Source: Odontocerum albicorne (lineage: Eukaryota; Arthropoda; Insecta; Trichoptera; Odontoceridae). From it: 64,000 nucleotides of DNA. The notes beneath the pieces are model-generated. The model saw only the letters and a list, made by a program, of their open reading frames with translations, did no database searches and was not told the DNA's origin. Positions 34,451 through 47,938 of the stretch are shown in pieces. The stretch lies in contig OX463848.1 of assembly GCA_949825065.1 (NCBI GenBank), positions 25,018,986 through 25,082,985 of the forward strand. Direction: 5' to 3'. Each line of letters opens with the position of its first letter. Position 1 is the first letter of the stretch. A program made the translations under genes and the position numbers.

Positions 34451-35985
34451 GGAAGTGCACTTTTTGTAGAGCATTCATTAATACACCTGTTTTAAACTTA
34501 TACAGTTGAAAATGATAAATAACTTACAATTAAATTTTAAGTAAACAAATATCAATCCATGAACTCCAATGTTTCAACGTAACATATCTCAAATAATTTA
34601 AACTTACGGAATAACAAAATGTGATAATATCGATGCCTTACTGTCGGTGCCGCAGGCTTATTAACAAGTGAGATTTATTTGTTCGGCCGCGGCGCTGAGA
34701 CGATGCGAGCTTTATTTATTTGACCACGGCATAGAGACGATCAAATTGATATTTCTATAATATTTTGACAGATAAGATTTAATGTAAATATGCCCTGCTT
34801 CAGGATATATCAGTGAAGTTGTGCAAATATTTTTTTGCTGGATGTTGTCAAATCTCACGAGCAGCTGTAGCTCGGACTTGATGGATTGTTCATGTGTGAA
34901 TTACGCTGGTGTAAATCAACTGTCTCAAAACAGGCAATACTCCTAGTGCGTCGGCTGATTAAAGTTAATCTTCTGATGAATTGAGTTAACATTGAGATAA
35001 ATAAATAGATATTTGGGTGTCAATGATTTTAATTTTCTACATTTTTATAGCTGATTTTGATTTCATTAATGGTGTTGAAAGTTATCAAACTTATATCTTA
35101 GAGGGACATTAATTTCGCATATTACGGCTTATTAAAAGTAAAAATGACTAGTTAATAATAAATTACTACAAAAATGTATAAAGGCGAAATATGTTATATA
35201 TATAAGGAATTTAAATGACTCATTTAATGTTTATATGTAAATGGAATGACTACAATTTCTTGAATCGAGATTGAATCTTTGTATGTTTCGATTGAATATA
35301 TTTTTTCCACTTTTGGTTTTTAGAACAAAATTGATGATTATTTAAAAATGACCGATGTTTTATTTTCATTTTAAAACTAAAGCTTCTAAGAGCAAATACT
35401 TTTCATAGTTGGTAGTAAGAAAAGTATGCCTGAAATGTTAAACATCAGATTACGCGAATAGAGAGACGCATCATACAAGAAAAACAATGAAAGTATCCAT
35501 TAAGTAAGATAATGACATTTTGTAAAATGAAGTGAAAGAAGAAAGATATTCCAAAAGGGTTAATTCGAAAGGTATACAAGAGCCTTCTCTATAACGGTGT
35601 TACGATTTTTATTTATGAATACAAATATTCACATCTAGATGATTAACCAGTGCCATGCACGAGTTTTTTAAGAACTGTTTGATCTGTTATAAAACTGTGC
35701 TTGTATATGAAATATTCACGGTGTTAACTACTTACTAGCTCTACAAATATATTTTCTAAATAAAATACCGAATTAAACACAACAATAAATTCCCGACACA
35801 TCATCTGACAGCTGAATTTCAAAGCTATAAAATCTTCACTCGCGCTTTTATCAATTCAACACACCAGGGCGTGATAAAAGAAATTATTTCAATTATTTTA
35901 TTGAATTATTATAGTTCGCAACATTTTATTTACAAAAACAATACTCTGTTATTACAAATCAGAACTACCTTATTTATTAAAGATC
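34451..35985. other. Unassigned DNA
   Basis: A small direct duplication at 34672-34745 (TTTATTTG...GAGACGAT, twice). Nothing else. Confidence 0.4.
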
Positions 35986-36740
35986 AGAGGTAGCAAACCT
36001 ATGACATAGTGTCACGAAGTGAAACGCCGACAATTTTTGATGACGCGTGGGCAAAGTTTGAATTTTGTTTGAAATATGTATTCAAGTCGAGTTTTTTTAC
36101 CCTATTTCCTGAGCAAACGATAAGTCCTTCAAGTAAATGAACAACCGCAATGAACAAGTAAATTTCCCTAAATGGCCGAAAAAATATTTGTTCATCTTAG
36201 TAAACTATTCTTTCCCATCTCTAGAACAATATGCATACGCGTAAGGGTCCCTTATGTCTCACGCACGCCCGTCACTTTACATGTGAGAAAGATTAAGATT
36301 TTGGCTAAACGTGAGGTAGAGGGGGTCTTGTGTCCCAGTGGTTTGTGATATATTGCCTTGTTGGCGTCCTCGAACAGATGACGCGGTGGACTTGAAGTGA
36401 ATACACCCTTTTCAAAATGTCAAAAAAACAAAAAAAAAGTATTAATGAACCGAGAGCTAGTAGACGATTGCCTCAGGAAGAATGTTTCGTACTTTCGGTG
36501 TTATTGAAAAAAAGGTGCATTTTGTGGTATTTGTTAGTAAAGTGACGTAACACATATATACGTAGAAGATTCTAAGTGACTTAAGGCGTCATTTTGAAAC
36601 GACACATTGGAATATTTTATTTAATAAAAATCTTCAACTATAAACCGCAAATTAGTAAATTGGCATCAGACAAACAACAAACAAAATCTCACTGGTTTGT
36701 AAATTTTAAAAAACATATAGCACCTAATATTTTTAGAATA
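35986..36740 (+). mobile_element. hAT element 5' portion with BED-finger transposase relic
   Basis: The end CAGAGGTAGCAAACCTATG at 35986 is typical of hAT termini. ATG at 36417 opens MSKKQKKSINEP. With frameshifts the text reads KKGAFCGIC and later LRRHFETTHW, the C-x2-C ... H-x4-H BED zinc finger that starts many hAT transposases. No catalytic region remains. Confidence 0.55.
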
Positions 36741-38204
36741 TTTACAATAAACCTTATATTATAAAAACATGTTTTGATTATTCATTTTAATTTTCGTATT
36801 TTATCTGACATTTTAATTTTCGTCACATTCTTTGAATTCACACTTGAAGAAATGTTTTCACAATCCCTGTTATGGACAAGAATGCACCATTTAGATAACA
36901 CTTGTTTTTAGACTTTTTTTCATTTCGGATGAACTTTTGAGCATTCTAGATGAAGATCTGGGTGGATATTAGTACAATGGAATGAAAAATATATTGAAAG
37001 AGTTTTTTAGACATTGGCGTAAATGACCATTGCTTCCAATATAGGCATATATCTAATTGACCACTGCTTCCAATATAATATATGTATAATCTTTATTATA
37101 TCTCAGGAATTAGTTGTTAACTCTAAGCACAAGGATCAGCAATATTTATTTGACAAACGTATAAAACTAAAACCGCAGAAATTATATACGAGAAACGAGA
37201 GATTACTTTATATACAATACCATATCGATAAATCTCTATAAACCTTATCAAGATTGATGGTACCAAGATTATAATGTATGCCACTTAATAATAATCGACT
37301 TAATCAAGATATATGAAATCACAAGTTAGTAGTTCCTCAATCAATCACCCAAGTCAATGTGAAATTAGAATATCGGAACGCCAAACTTGTTGACGTTAAT
37401 TACTTAAAGATTATACTTCGGCAGGCAGCCCATAATAGCTGGCCAACCTAATTTAGTTTTCCCGCCAAAACATGGCGGCGAGTTTGACATTTGGGCGATA
37501 ACAATTCCTCGCGGTTTACCCTAACTGCGAAATAGGAAAATTTTCTGGAACGAGCAAAAGGGAATAAATTCTCTACAAGCTTGTTTGTGTTAACGTGTGC
37601 AATAAAAGGAATATAACAACAAGCATAAAAGTTCGTTAAAGGAATATAACAAACATAAAAGTTTGTTAAAAAGGCTTTTGAGTAACTATTTGATAGAGCT
37701 AAATTTGCGGCTTTATATTATTTTGCAACGGTATATTAAAAGACTTGTAGCAAACAAACTTTTATTATTTCATTTGTTTCCATAGCTGTTGAATTTTTTC
37801 CATTATTTAATGTTAATTCGTTGTTCATAGTATAAAAGTAAAAATAATATTTATTAATTGACTTGCATGCCAAACAAGCATCAGGATGAAATTAAAAAAA
37901 AGAGTTATTTTACTACAGGGTTCATTTGTTTTCAAAAAAAAAAAACAATTCTTACATTAGCCTAAAAATGCATATTTTGATATAAAATGTATTGATCTTC
38001 AGATTTCACATCGAAAAATATAATTATTTAACATTTTTAACGAATTTTTTTTTGATATGCTATGTACCATATGTAAACACTGATTTAAATAATATTTTTC
38101 GTGATTAATTTATATTGTTCTCTTGTAAGATTTTGCAATGCGTTAATTGTAAATTTTGATTTGAATAACTTTACCTTATGATGCTTTCTACATTTTAATG
38201 TCAA
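36741..38204. other. Unassigned AT-rich DNA
   Basis: A short direct repeat (GGAATATAACAA ... CATAAAAGTT) at 37608-37668. No genes seen. Confidence 0.4.
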
Positions 38205-38272
38205 TCAATCGTTGCCGTTGTCTAACGGTAAGCATTCATATTAGGAAATGAACGTCTCAGCTTCAAATCATA
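38205..38272 (+). mobile_element. tRNA-like SINE head (family 3)
   Basis: GCCGTTGTCTAACGGTAAGC then ATTCATATTAGG, and CAGCTTCAAATC (degraded B box). Shares CTAACGGT(T)AGCATTCAT with 62.4 kb. Confidence 0.45.
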
Positions 38273-38869
38273 ACAAAATTTACTTCGGAAATGATTTTTT
38301 TCTTACAATTGATTTCAAATTATTTTATGTTTTCGTGGGGCGAAGTTAAGTTTAGATTTATAATAAGCGAATTAACATAATAAAACTTTGTTTTTCTCCA
38401 AAACTAGTGGACTATTAATACATATAACTTATGTTGGTGAAAAACAAAGTGTTGTTATTATAGTGAAATAGCACCAATAAGTGAAGCCTTTATTTTTGAA
38501 AAAAAAAAACTTCAAATAATTCTTCAAGTCCTATTTCGGATTAAAAAAATAGCATTTTACAAATCTGCCATACCAAAGGCAGCAAAATATGAAACGTACC
38601 ATATTAATGAGTGTTTATATGAAAAGAAATTTTATTATTTTTTTTATATATTGTATTATCAGAAAGTTAATATTTTGAAACTAGTCGACGTAACGTATAT
38701 TGATTCAGTGGTAAGATATTAAGATTAAAAATATTTGTTTCATTTATGTGTTCAAATAAAGCACAATAAAGTTTTTTTTTTTAAATTATATTGAGGATAT
38801 GTTTTTTTCTTTTAAATAAATAAAATATTAACTCAAGCACTGGTCGCCACGAATGTATTTACGTTACGG

Positions 38870-39057
38870 TCGTGGGGGAGGGTGGCCCACTCAGCCACCC
38901 TCCCTCAGGACCGTGGATGGCTAAGCGGGTGCTACTTGCGTACTTGCTGTTTAGTAATGTTTTTGACACCGCCGTGAGGATGAAATCTGCGACGCCTTCA
39001 AAACTTCGTAATAATTTAAAACAACTTGACACGGCAGCAACTCTGGAAAACATTTGA
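38870..39057. other. GC-richer island open on both strands, unidentified
   Basis: It starts with a palindromic GGGAGGGTGGCC / GGCCACCCTCCC-like tract. The plus frame contains MAKRVLLAYLLFSNVFDTAV, and the minus frame MFSRVAAVSSCFKLLRSFEG. Neither is recognised; it is probably a mobile-element fragment. Confidence 0.3.
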
Positions 39058-39506
39058 AACTAGTGAAAAATGTCGTGAAAATTTTTGAAACATTAATAAT
39101 TAAGAAATCAAATTAACTTAAAATTTTCATACCTACATTATCTTATTTCTTAATTTATTTAACACTTTCATTCGATCTATTGTTTTAGAGGTTTTTTACA
39201 ATCAATCACCTATCGTTTCATAATATTATCGGTATCCAGGACCGCGTTGTTTATTTAGTTCATAAAACTAATATTTGAGAAAAACTAACAAAACCTTAAA
39301 TGAAACATATATCTCAAGGTAAATATATAGTAGACGAAGATGGGAGTCAAGAACGAGGTATATTTGGAGATTATTAATGTATCACCTACTTGATTCTGAA
39401 ATATCAATAAAGACTGAGCAGAACTGATTGATATAAGAAGATTGAAAGAAGAGTGAACCATTAAAGATGATATGCAGAAGCATGTTTGATGCGTTGGTAT
39501 GAAAAT

Positions 39507-39641
39507 AATTCGGTCGTTACTAGATTGAAAGAAACATGATGAGTGACATTTAATTCGGTCGTCACTAGATTGAAAGAAACATGATGAGTGACATTTAATT
39601 CGGTCGTCACTAGATTGAAAGAAATATGATGAGCGACATTT
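39507..39641. repeat. 45-bp tandem repeat, 3 copies
   Basis: The unit AATTCGGTCGTCACTAGATT, then GAAAGAAACATGATGAGTGA and CATTT, occurs three times with few changes. Confidence 0.95.
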
Positions 39642-42039
39642 AACGTGATACAGGATTTTCTTTTCCTTTAAGCATTATGCTTGTATTTACCCCAATTATA
39701 AATAAAAGCAAATAGATTAATTCCACCAGTATTTCTCCATCCAACCGTGATGATAGCTTTATTGTATCGAGATGGACACTGTGCCAAAACCCATTGGATG
39801 CTTAACGTGTTTAATAAAAAAAGGGAAGGATTCTCGGGGTAGTTAGTGAAACTTTACAATTTCCGTATTCACAGAGTTGGAACGGGGCCAAAACCTTTGG
39901 GTTCATATTTTTTGACGTTATTCCTTGTGTTTGTAGAGCAAACACGCGCTGTTTAACCGGACATTTCTTTTTTAGGTACCATGTCCGGTTTTTTTGTTTT
40001 TCCTTCCTTCTGTACAAAAGGAATAATCCCGTTTTCATATGCGGACAAATCCAGCACTTGTACCTCGAAAAGGGTTAGTCAAAAAATCCTTTAATTTTTT
40101 TCATGCATTTAATATTTTTATTCTTACATAAGAACAAAATATTTTGAAAAAATATATATTATTAAATCAATTATCATCTTGCGTTTAAATACACCATTTT
40201 CAACTATCAATAAAAACAAAATCAAACATAAAAACAAAAACGGAATTAAACTGTCCAACTTATTTGCGAAAATTGAGGAAATAAATCAATGCTAGGTTAA
40301 CATTTTGTATGACGGAATTCAAACATACAGTATGTATTTTTAAGAAGAAATTACTTTGTTATTTCATTAATAACATTTATTACCTTAACACGTGCTCTCC
40401 CTTCTATCTCTAGGCAATCTTTCGCGACATTCGAAAGATAGCCTAGAAACAATCTGGAACCATTGTTCCGGTTAGTTACGAGTGCAATGTTTAGGCATAT
40501 CTGTTGTATTTCATCCCAAAGAAAATATTTAAATGACAGGTGATTTTTTATGTATTACTGTGTTTATTTTCATTCATGACTTTTTTATGTATCAAGAGTG
40601 TTTCTAAATTCACTGTTTTGTGTAATTTCTGTGACGTATGATAACTTTGCATTTATATCATGATTTGTGTCCTTAATATGATTTGCAAATTCTAAGTTAC
40701 TATTAAAAAGACTACGCTTATGTTCGTGTATATTACATAGGTGTATGTGTTATATACAAGTTAATATTTTTTTTAGAAGTAAACATAAGACAATCGGAAT
40801 TATACGACCAATGTGTAATATTCTTCGAAAATTGTCCGCGCCATCCAATTCTTTAATTTATAGAGAATATGAAATAATTATCAATTAACAGTCTTAATTT
40901 TTTTGTATGTCAAGCATCATTTTGCCGTTTATCCACTTTTAATTGCTTTATTTTTCCACGAATCCCCACGACACGCGTTTCTTATTTCTCTGTGCTATTC
41001 AAATATATATTGATATATAATTATGCTTGAAGAGAGTTTCTAGATACGAGGTAAAAACACTTATAGAAGTGATAAATTAGTGGAATAACAAAGTAATTTC
41101 TTGTTAAATAGTCTAATATGAAGTTTAAAAGTTAAAGCTGAAGATTTTGATACTACAAAATATGTTTTGAGGGTTGGATATTTTTTTCCATGTATACGTC
41201 CATTCTACTTCCGGACCTTTTTTTCGTTGTGCTGACAATGAGCATCATTGTAAGGTTGTGTTTATAAACTTCTGAATATACAAGTCCTGCCTTTTTTGTT
41301 TTTTTGTTCATTATTAATTTATATTTAATCACGATTTAAGAGTTACTGGTATCTAGAACAACTTGAGATTTTTTAAAGCTTTATTGAATTTATAACTCTG
41401 TTTCATAAGAAGGGCTTACGATTCTGGATATGTGGCTGAGTATCTCAAGATTATTTATAAATTTTGTTTATTTTTTTTCATATATAATAAATACATCTTT
41501 CGGATATATTGCTTTGAAACATATTTTTCCAATTAACAAGTTTTTTTTTGAAATTATTATGGGTGTCCATAACCAAGTCTTAAACGTAGGAAGTGAAAAA
41601 AGTGTCAAAAATTAAAATAATAGAAAAATGTTAAGAATAATGGGAATAATGATGAAAGTAAGTTGTCAATACAATACATTTTTGCTGCTAATTAATATGC
41701 AATCAGGTAATTTATACCTAATAAACAAAATAGACTTAACCTTTTGAGATATTTATTATTAAAAATAACCTACGAGTAGCTCTGCATTGTCTTTTATGGA
41801 AAAATAAAAGTTGGATGAAAATTAACAATGAAAGTTTAAAAATCTGGCATGAAATTTTAAAATATTTATGATTGAGGAAAAAGATTTATGTAGATTGGAT
41901 GCTTTTACAATGTAAACATTCCACTTATGTCAAAATTGTTTTAATAAATTCAGTGGAATTTTCATAATATTCAAATAAAAGGCCCCTGCAATGTTTTACT
42001 GTAAAATTCTAACAAAGAATAAACCTAGATCCTAGGGTA
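39642..42039. other. Unassigned DNA
   Basis: An AACCGGACAT/ATGTCCGGTT inverted pair at about 39956-39991 suggests a mobile-element scrap. Otherwise only the hairpins at 40.4 kb. Confidence 0.4.
40411..40470. repeat. Cluster of short inverted repeats
   Basis: CTAGGCAATCTTTCG is mirrored (one mismatch) by CGAAAGATAGCCTAG; close by is GGAACCATTGTTCC. Function unknown. Confidence 0.5.
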
Positions 42040-42110
42040 GGCTAATTCAATAGACGGTCCGCGGAATGCATCTGACCCGCCGAGCACCTCAGAAGCCCGA
42101 GAATAAAAAT
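42040..42110. repeat. Possible hAT-type terminal fragment
   Basis: A short GC-rich island (GACGGTCCGCGGAATGCATC) in AT-rich DNA resembles the GGTCCGCGGGCCGCATG segment common in hAT MITEs. One end only. Confidence 0.25.
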
Positions 42111-43259
42111 ATTATTTTGTATAAATCATTATTTTGTATAAATCGCCTTTCCATAAATGAAAACTATTTTACACAATCATAAAGAATTACTGTTAATAAT
42201 TTTACTCATACAATAAGTATCATGAACCCCTAATTTGGAGTTTCACTTTGAATTGCGTATTGTTGACTTAAATTTAAATTTCCCACATTTAATTTGTTTT
42301 CTTATTAAATTTCATTTAATAATTTACAAAGTAATTTTCAAAGTTTTATACAGTATTTCATTAATTACCTCATCCAGTGTAGGAGTATGCCTTAACATGA
42401 TCTAAGCTACGACTTGGTAATCAGGAAGTCTGGCCTGCCGAACAGTATGACTTTCTCCAAGTGGCCCGATGGGAAATCTAATTGAATAGCTCTGGCCTAG
42501 GGTCACGAGGTACATTCGCGTCTTAGTGATAGTGCTCCGAGTGGAATAAGGGAGGAATTTTTCGTGACGTATTAATAATTTAAATGATTTATATCTATCT
42601 TGACAGTAAAAAAAATATCGATTGCAATTTTTTTTCATATTTTTTTAGTTAAAATTCCAATTTTATGGAAAACAAAACCTCGCATCTCCGCCTTTACACG
42701 TTTTTTAAATATCTATGGCCATTTACTCTGGAGCCAGTTACAGGCCTCTGTAATCCTATTTGAAAATGTCCGATTCAGGAAAATTGACCTTAATTAGCAG
42801 GGGCTTCCGAGGTTAACTATTTTGGAAAGGTATTACACTATAACTAAGATATCCGTAGTCTTATTGGTAAAATAGTTTATCTAGTAACAATTCTCGTGAG
42901 CGCTGGACGTGAACAAGTGTTGTATCTTCACGTGCGATTGTATTGGCAACACATGCGATGACGAGCTGCGAGTTTTATGGCTACTTCAGTGGTTCATAAG
43001 TTTGAATATTCAATTAATATGCCCGACATCAGCAGTCACTAATAATTCAGATATATTGAAGGGCATTATATGAATGAATGAATTATAACTTACGTGTCAG
43101 AGAAGTCTAATTTGGCCACTGAATAGAGAATTTTCTATTCAAATTTATTTTACTTAAAGTCAAGTAAATAACTTGACCAACTATAAACGTTATTTGTGTT
43201 TGTTATCAGAAATGTACCAATATCTATATTTTTTGTGAAAGAAAATCATAATATGAAAA
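42111..43259. other. Unassigned DNA
   Basis: Nothing recognised. A possible donor-like ACTTAC at 43090 has no convincing exon. Confidence 0.35.
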
Positions 43260-46200
43260 TGAGAAGTTAACAATATAAGGATATTTTTTTATGAACATGA
43301 AAACACATTTTTTTATAAAAACGCTTTTATTTGTATAGCAAAATCATGACATTTTATATTAACATTAAAACTTATAACGTCAACAAATCAATTTCATTTT
43401 AACAATTCAACAATACATTTGAAATCATGCCTCATAAAACAACATTTTTGTAGATGAAAAATCTGTAGGTAAATAAATCCATCGAATGAATTTTTTTTAC
43501 ATAATAATATTATTAAATAAACTTCAAAAATAATATTTACATATATAAAATAACACTAAAATCAATATCATTAGTGTTACACACACCAAAACTCATGGAT
43601 CAATTGATAATTATCACCTGTTTCCAAATTAGAAACATGTTTACAACAATCATATAAGTAAAAAAACAAGAAATCAACAGATATACAAGAAAAATAATAA
43701 AACAGGTTTCCATATCGGACTAGGTTACATAATTCATTTTTCTATATAGAGATGCTTGGAACGCGAAACTTTTACTGAGAAGAGCTAAGGGAATAAGGAT
43801 TTAAAAAAAAAAAAAGATGATAAACTGGAAAAACGGTTTTTACAAATTTTAAAGAATATTGACTTAAATAACAGGTTAATTAAGTGAACAAATTATATAT
43901 GTGTTGTTAAAATATAAAAGTTGTATTTAAAGTTAAGCGTTCATATTGGTAGAAAAAAGCTGATAAACTATGTTACTTTAAAGTTTGTTATAACACTAAA
44001 ATAAATTAAATTGTGTTTAAAAAAATAAATAAATAAAACGAAGTATAAACTCTGGGAATCTTCCAAACAACACATTAAGACACGAACAATGTTCTTATGT
44101 CTGACAAAAATGCGAGGAAGAAGAAATTGTGACATGAAAAAAGAGATCAGCCGAGCCTAGCGAATCCATGTGTAAATGGTGGAAACGTACGAATCCGTCG
44201 CATGGCAGAAAATGAAAATCCTGCTGGAAGCTGGGGCAAAGATGAAAGGAAATATCTCGGTTCACATCATGAAATGTGATTATAAGTATAAAGCTTTTTA
44301 TATTATAACATGTGCAAAAAAATGTTCAAATTAATAAAAAAATATGAATATTTACATAGGTCAAAAATCGACATCCGTAACGTAGATTATAAAACTTAAG
44401 TTTTCTATTTAAGGAGCTCTGTTTAAATTAAAAGATTGGTTCACCGATTAAATCTTCGATGTTTTTATGTGTGATGGTAGTGTTGCCAACACCCAACTAC
44501 GAACAGCGAAATATTATCGTTCTTTGTTAATTCTAAAACCAAAAGGCTCTTACAACGGACCAAATGTTTGATCTCCATATTTTCATTTGGTTTTAAATGT
44601 GTGGCTCTAATTAATATATGGAGAATAGAAATATTGTTTAAATGAACAGTATGAGATAAAAGGATTGAAAATAAATACGAATTCAAAGAATTTAAATTTT
44701 TTTACAAACTGGAGAAGAGTTGAAATAGCTGGGCAACGTTAAAATAAGGAAAAACAAAATTATTTAAAATAAAATTTATCTCACGAAATAATGTTTGAAA
44801 ACGACGTTTAAGACGGCCAATAAAAAAAATATTACACTAAATTAATGAGGTTCAAAGACGGTATACTATAAAATTGAATAATAAGGCGTGTATAACGAGG
44901 GTTTGGTGTCTGACCGAAACAAAATATATGATGAAATCAATTTTCTTTTCTATTCCTATTCCCACAGAATAATGGAGGGGCGATAAACACAATTAATATT
45001 TTTGACAATATTTAAGCTTAACATGTAAAGTATAAGTTTTTGTTTAATTTGCCAAGTGTAAACGTTATTTTAATATGTTATGGCTATCTATTTCAATTCG
45101 AAATATTCTTATTGAGCCTTTTATCAGTGTATTTTTATTGCGATTGTGTTTTTTCAACCAGCTTTCATTGTAACATTAATACTTACTATTTTCATTACAA
45201 GCAAACAAAAAAAAAACACGTTATTATATTATATAATAATGGATCTCCAAAAGATGGAAAGTTTTTAATTACTTTATCAAAAACTTATGTTTTTTGAAAA
45301 AAAAAAGGGATTAACCTGTGTAATACATAAATCAACAACAGAAACGATATATTCTTATTTTACGTCTCGTCATAGTGGTTAAGAATAATTTATATTTTAT
45401 CTAAATATGATATGTAAAAAAACTATTTACATAATGCGTTTACTCTATATATGTACTTATATTTAAAAAAAAAATCAAAACATAAAACTAGCTTATTAAG
45501 TAAGAATATTTTATGATGGAACAGTGATGAGAAGTAGAGAGTATCCAAATGAAATAAGAATATCATAACAAAATTATTTTTTCTTATTTTTCAAATATCC
45601 AATGATTTGGCTTTACACATCAAAACATGACTCACAGTTATGAATCGAATAATGTTTATTTTTTTCCACAGTAACATTATGGTAAAATGTATGAATGATT
45701 TCGAAGTCGGTATCTTTTATCAGTACATAATTATTTGATGTTTATTTCACGTTCACACAAAAAAATATTGAAAATATAAGAACACTTAATTTGAAAATTG
45801 TCAAAACTCATGTTTTTTCAAGTGAGATTTATTTGAATAAATTTTCGAAAATCATAAAGTATTCACTATTTTATATTTTTGATTTCCTACGATTTTTTTT
45901 TCGTTCATTGAAACACAACAATGCCATTAAACTTTCATATATATAATATGTGTATTATTTGATTTGAGGAATTGTTCCGAACATTTTCATGATTTTTCAA
46001 GTAAAAATGTGCAATAAATATTACAAAAGTAAATTGGCTAATTAGCTTATTATTTGCGAAATATCGCAAAAATAAATATAATTGTTTATGAAATAATTTT
46101 ATCTAGTGTTTCCTTCGAATTCGATTTCATCATTTTCAATTCCAAAAATCAACTGAAAGATATTTTCTTTTCAAGGAATGGTATGTTTTGTGTTTAAACA

Positions 46201-47938
46201 AACTTGATCGTGGTTTAAAAGAACATTGTCAAAAATTCAACATGCATTAGAAAAATATATTCTTGAATACTAATGGGCTAAAAACAAAAGATTCATAAAA
46301 AACAATAGATATTATAAAAAAGTATTTGATTTTAAAGTTAATTAGTATGTTGCATGTGTTATGAAATTATATTATATAAAATTAAATTATTTGAATATTT
46401 ATACACTGATAATTTCGGATAAAATATGCTGCACTTTTGATAAAAACACTATTAATCTATATCTGAGATGGGGTAAATCAAAATGAATTATTTAACCAAA
46501 AAATTAAGATTTATGGCCATAACAGCTCATAAAAACTTTATTTTTTACAAATCATGAACATGTACTTTATTGAATGAGTTTTTATTATATTGATTAACAT
46601 GTTTATTTCCACAGTTTTTCACGAAAGCAATGGAAAGTCAATTCTAATTTCAAATCAATTTATACAACTTATTCGTCTTTTGTTCATACATACCATCACT
46701 TCATGTCTTTTTTGAAAAAGGTTAAGACAAAAGGTCTTCAAGTCTTTTAGTTCATGAAATATTCGGTTTTTTCAACCATTTTATCTCATTTTTTTTACGC
46801 CCTCGATTAATTTGAACAAATATATTCGTTCTGATTTGTAAAAAAAGAAACCTACAAAACATAAACGTGTAAACAAAACCACAGTAAAGTGGAAGATTTT
46901 AAGGATAACAGTTTTTTTAAATCAGAAAAATAAAATCCTACCCACATTGCGCTGGGATTTTTTTCCATTTGGAATAAAAATAAATCGGAATACACAGTTG
47001 CTTTATTTACTTGTTTGACTTTCATAAGAAAGTGATAAACCTACATAAAAATCCCATATTCATACCTTGACCACATAAAAATAATGTAAAGCCAAAAATA
47101 CCATTGGAAGTGAAAAGGATTAAATATGTAACTTTATTTATATTGATTTAAATAATACAAGGAAAAAATAGTTATTGACTTTTATACGAGTATAATGAAG
47201 TTTAATTTGTCAATCTAAATTCTTCAATTATAAATTATTGTTTAATATTTATTTCAAGTGATTTTCTGTATAATAATTTTACTGGTATATTTCTTACAAA
47301 ATTTTATAGTTAAAAAAATTCTATAAGCATCAGAATTATTTTGAATAATTGACAATTTTACATTCTAACAACATTTTACTTTTTATTTCAATGCATGTTT
47401 GAGGGTGACTAAAAAAATTGACCTGTTTTTACAAATACATAGGCAAAAATAGTTTTTTCAAATCATCTGTCAAAAAAGAAACATTTTTACATAACAAAAA
47501 TCAAATATTATGCCAAAAATATATTCGGTAATAAATAATAACTATTTACTTTTCAGGGACGTTTTTACTTATTTTAAGATGACGGGTTAAAGTTATCATG
47601 TTTATTTTATACAAATAGCTAGTATAAATTTCATGGATATTCATCTTTTTATTACATATAATGACGTGTTGTATTTACGATAATTAAAAAAATGTATGAT
47701 ACATTAACCGAAAAATCTTCGATATTAATTTAAGAATGTATATAAATTTTCTAAGACACAATATTACATATCAAATGTCTTTGATTAGGTTTACAATGTT
47801 TTTCTTACCGTTTGAAAATTGTAAAAATATTATTTTAAGCAATTCGTATGCCATAAGACTACACGCTGAGTGTTAAATCAACGTACAAAAATGATTCACT
47901 CGAATTCAGCTAGTGAAAATGGTTTGGTATCCAAATAT
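43260..47938 (-). other. Very AT-rich flank downstream of the TARP stop codon; possible long 3' UTR
   Basis: This 4.7-kb stretch follows the TARP stop on its own strand. It is made of short A and T runs, with many AATAAA-like signals and no transposon or repeat recognised, unlike most of the window. A long neuronal 3' UTR would fit, but no transcript evidence is available. A short less AT-rich patch at 44150-44280 has an open frame on the minus strand that I do not recognise. Confidence 0.3.

Noticed and set aside
38872..39057. Small gene at the GC-rich island
   Set aside because: Both strands are equally open and neither peptide is recognised, so strand cannot be assigned.
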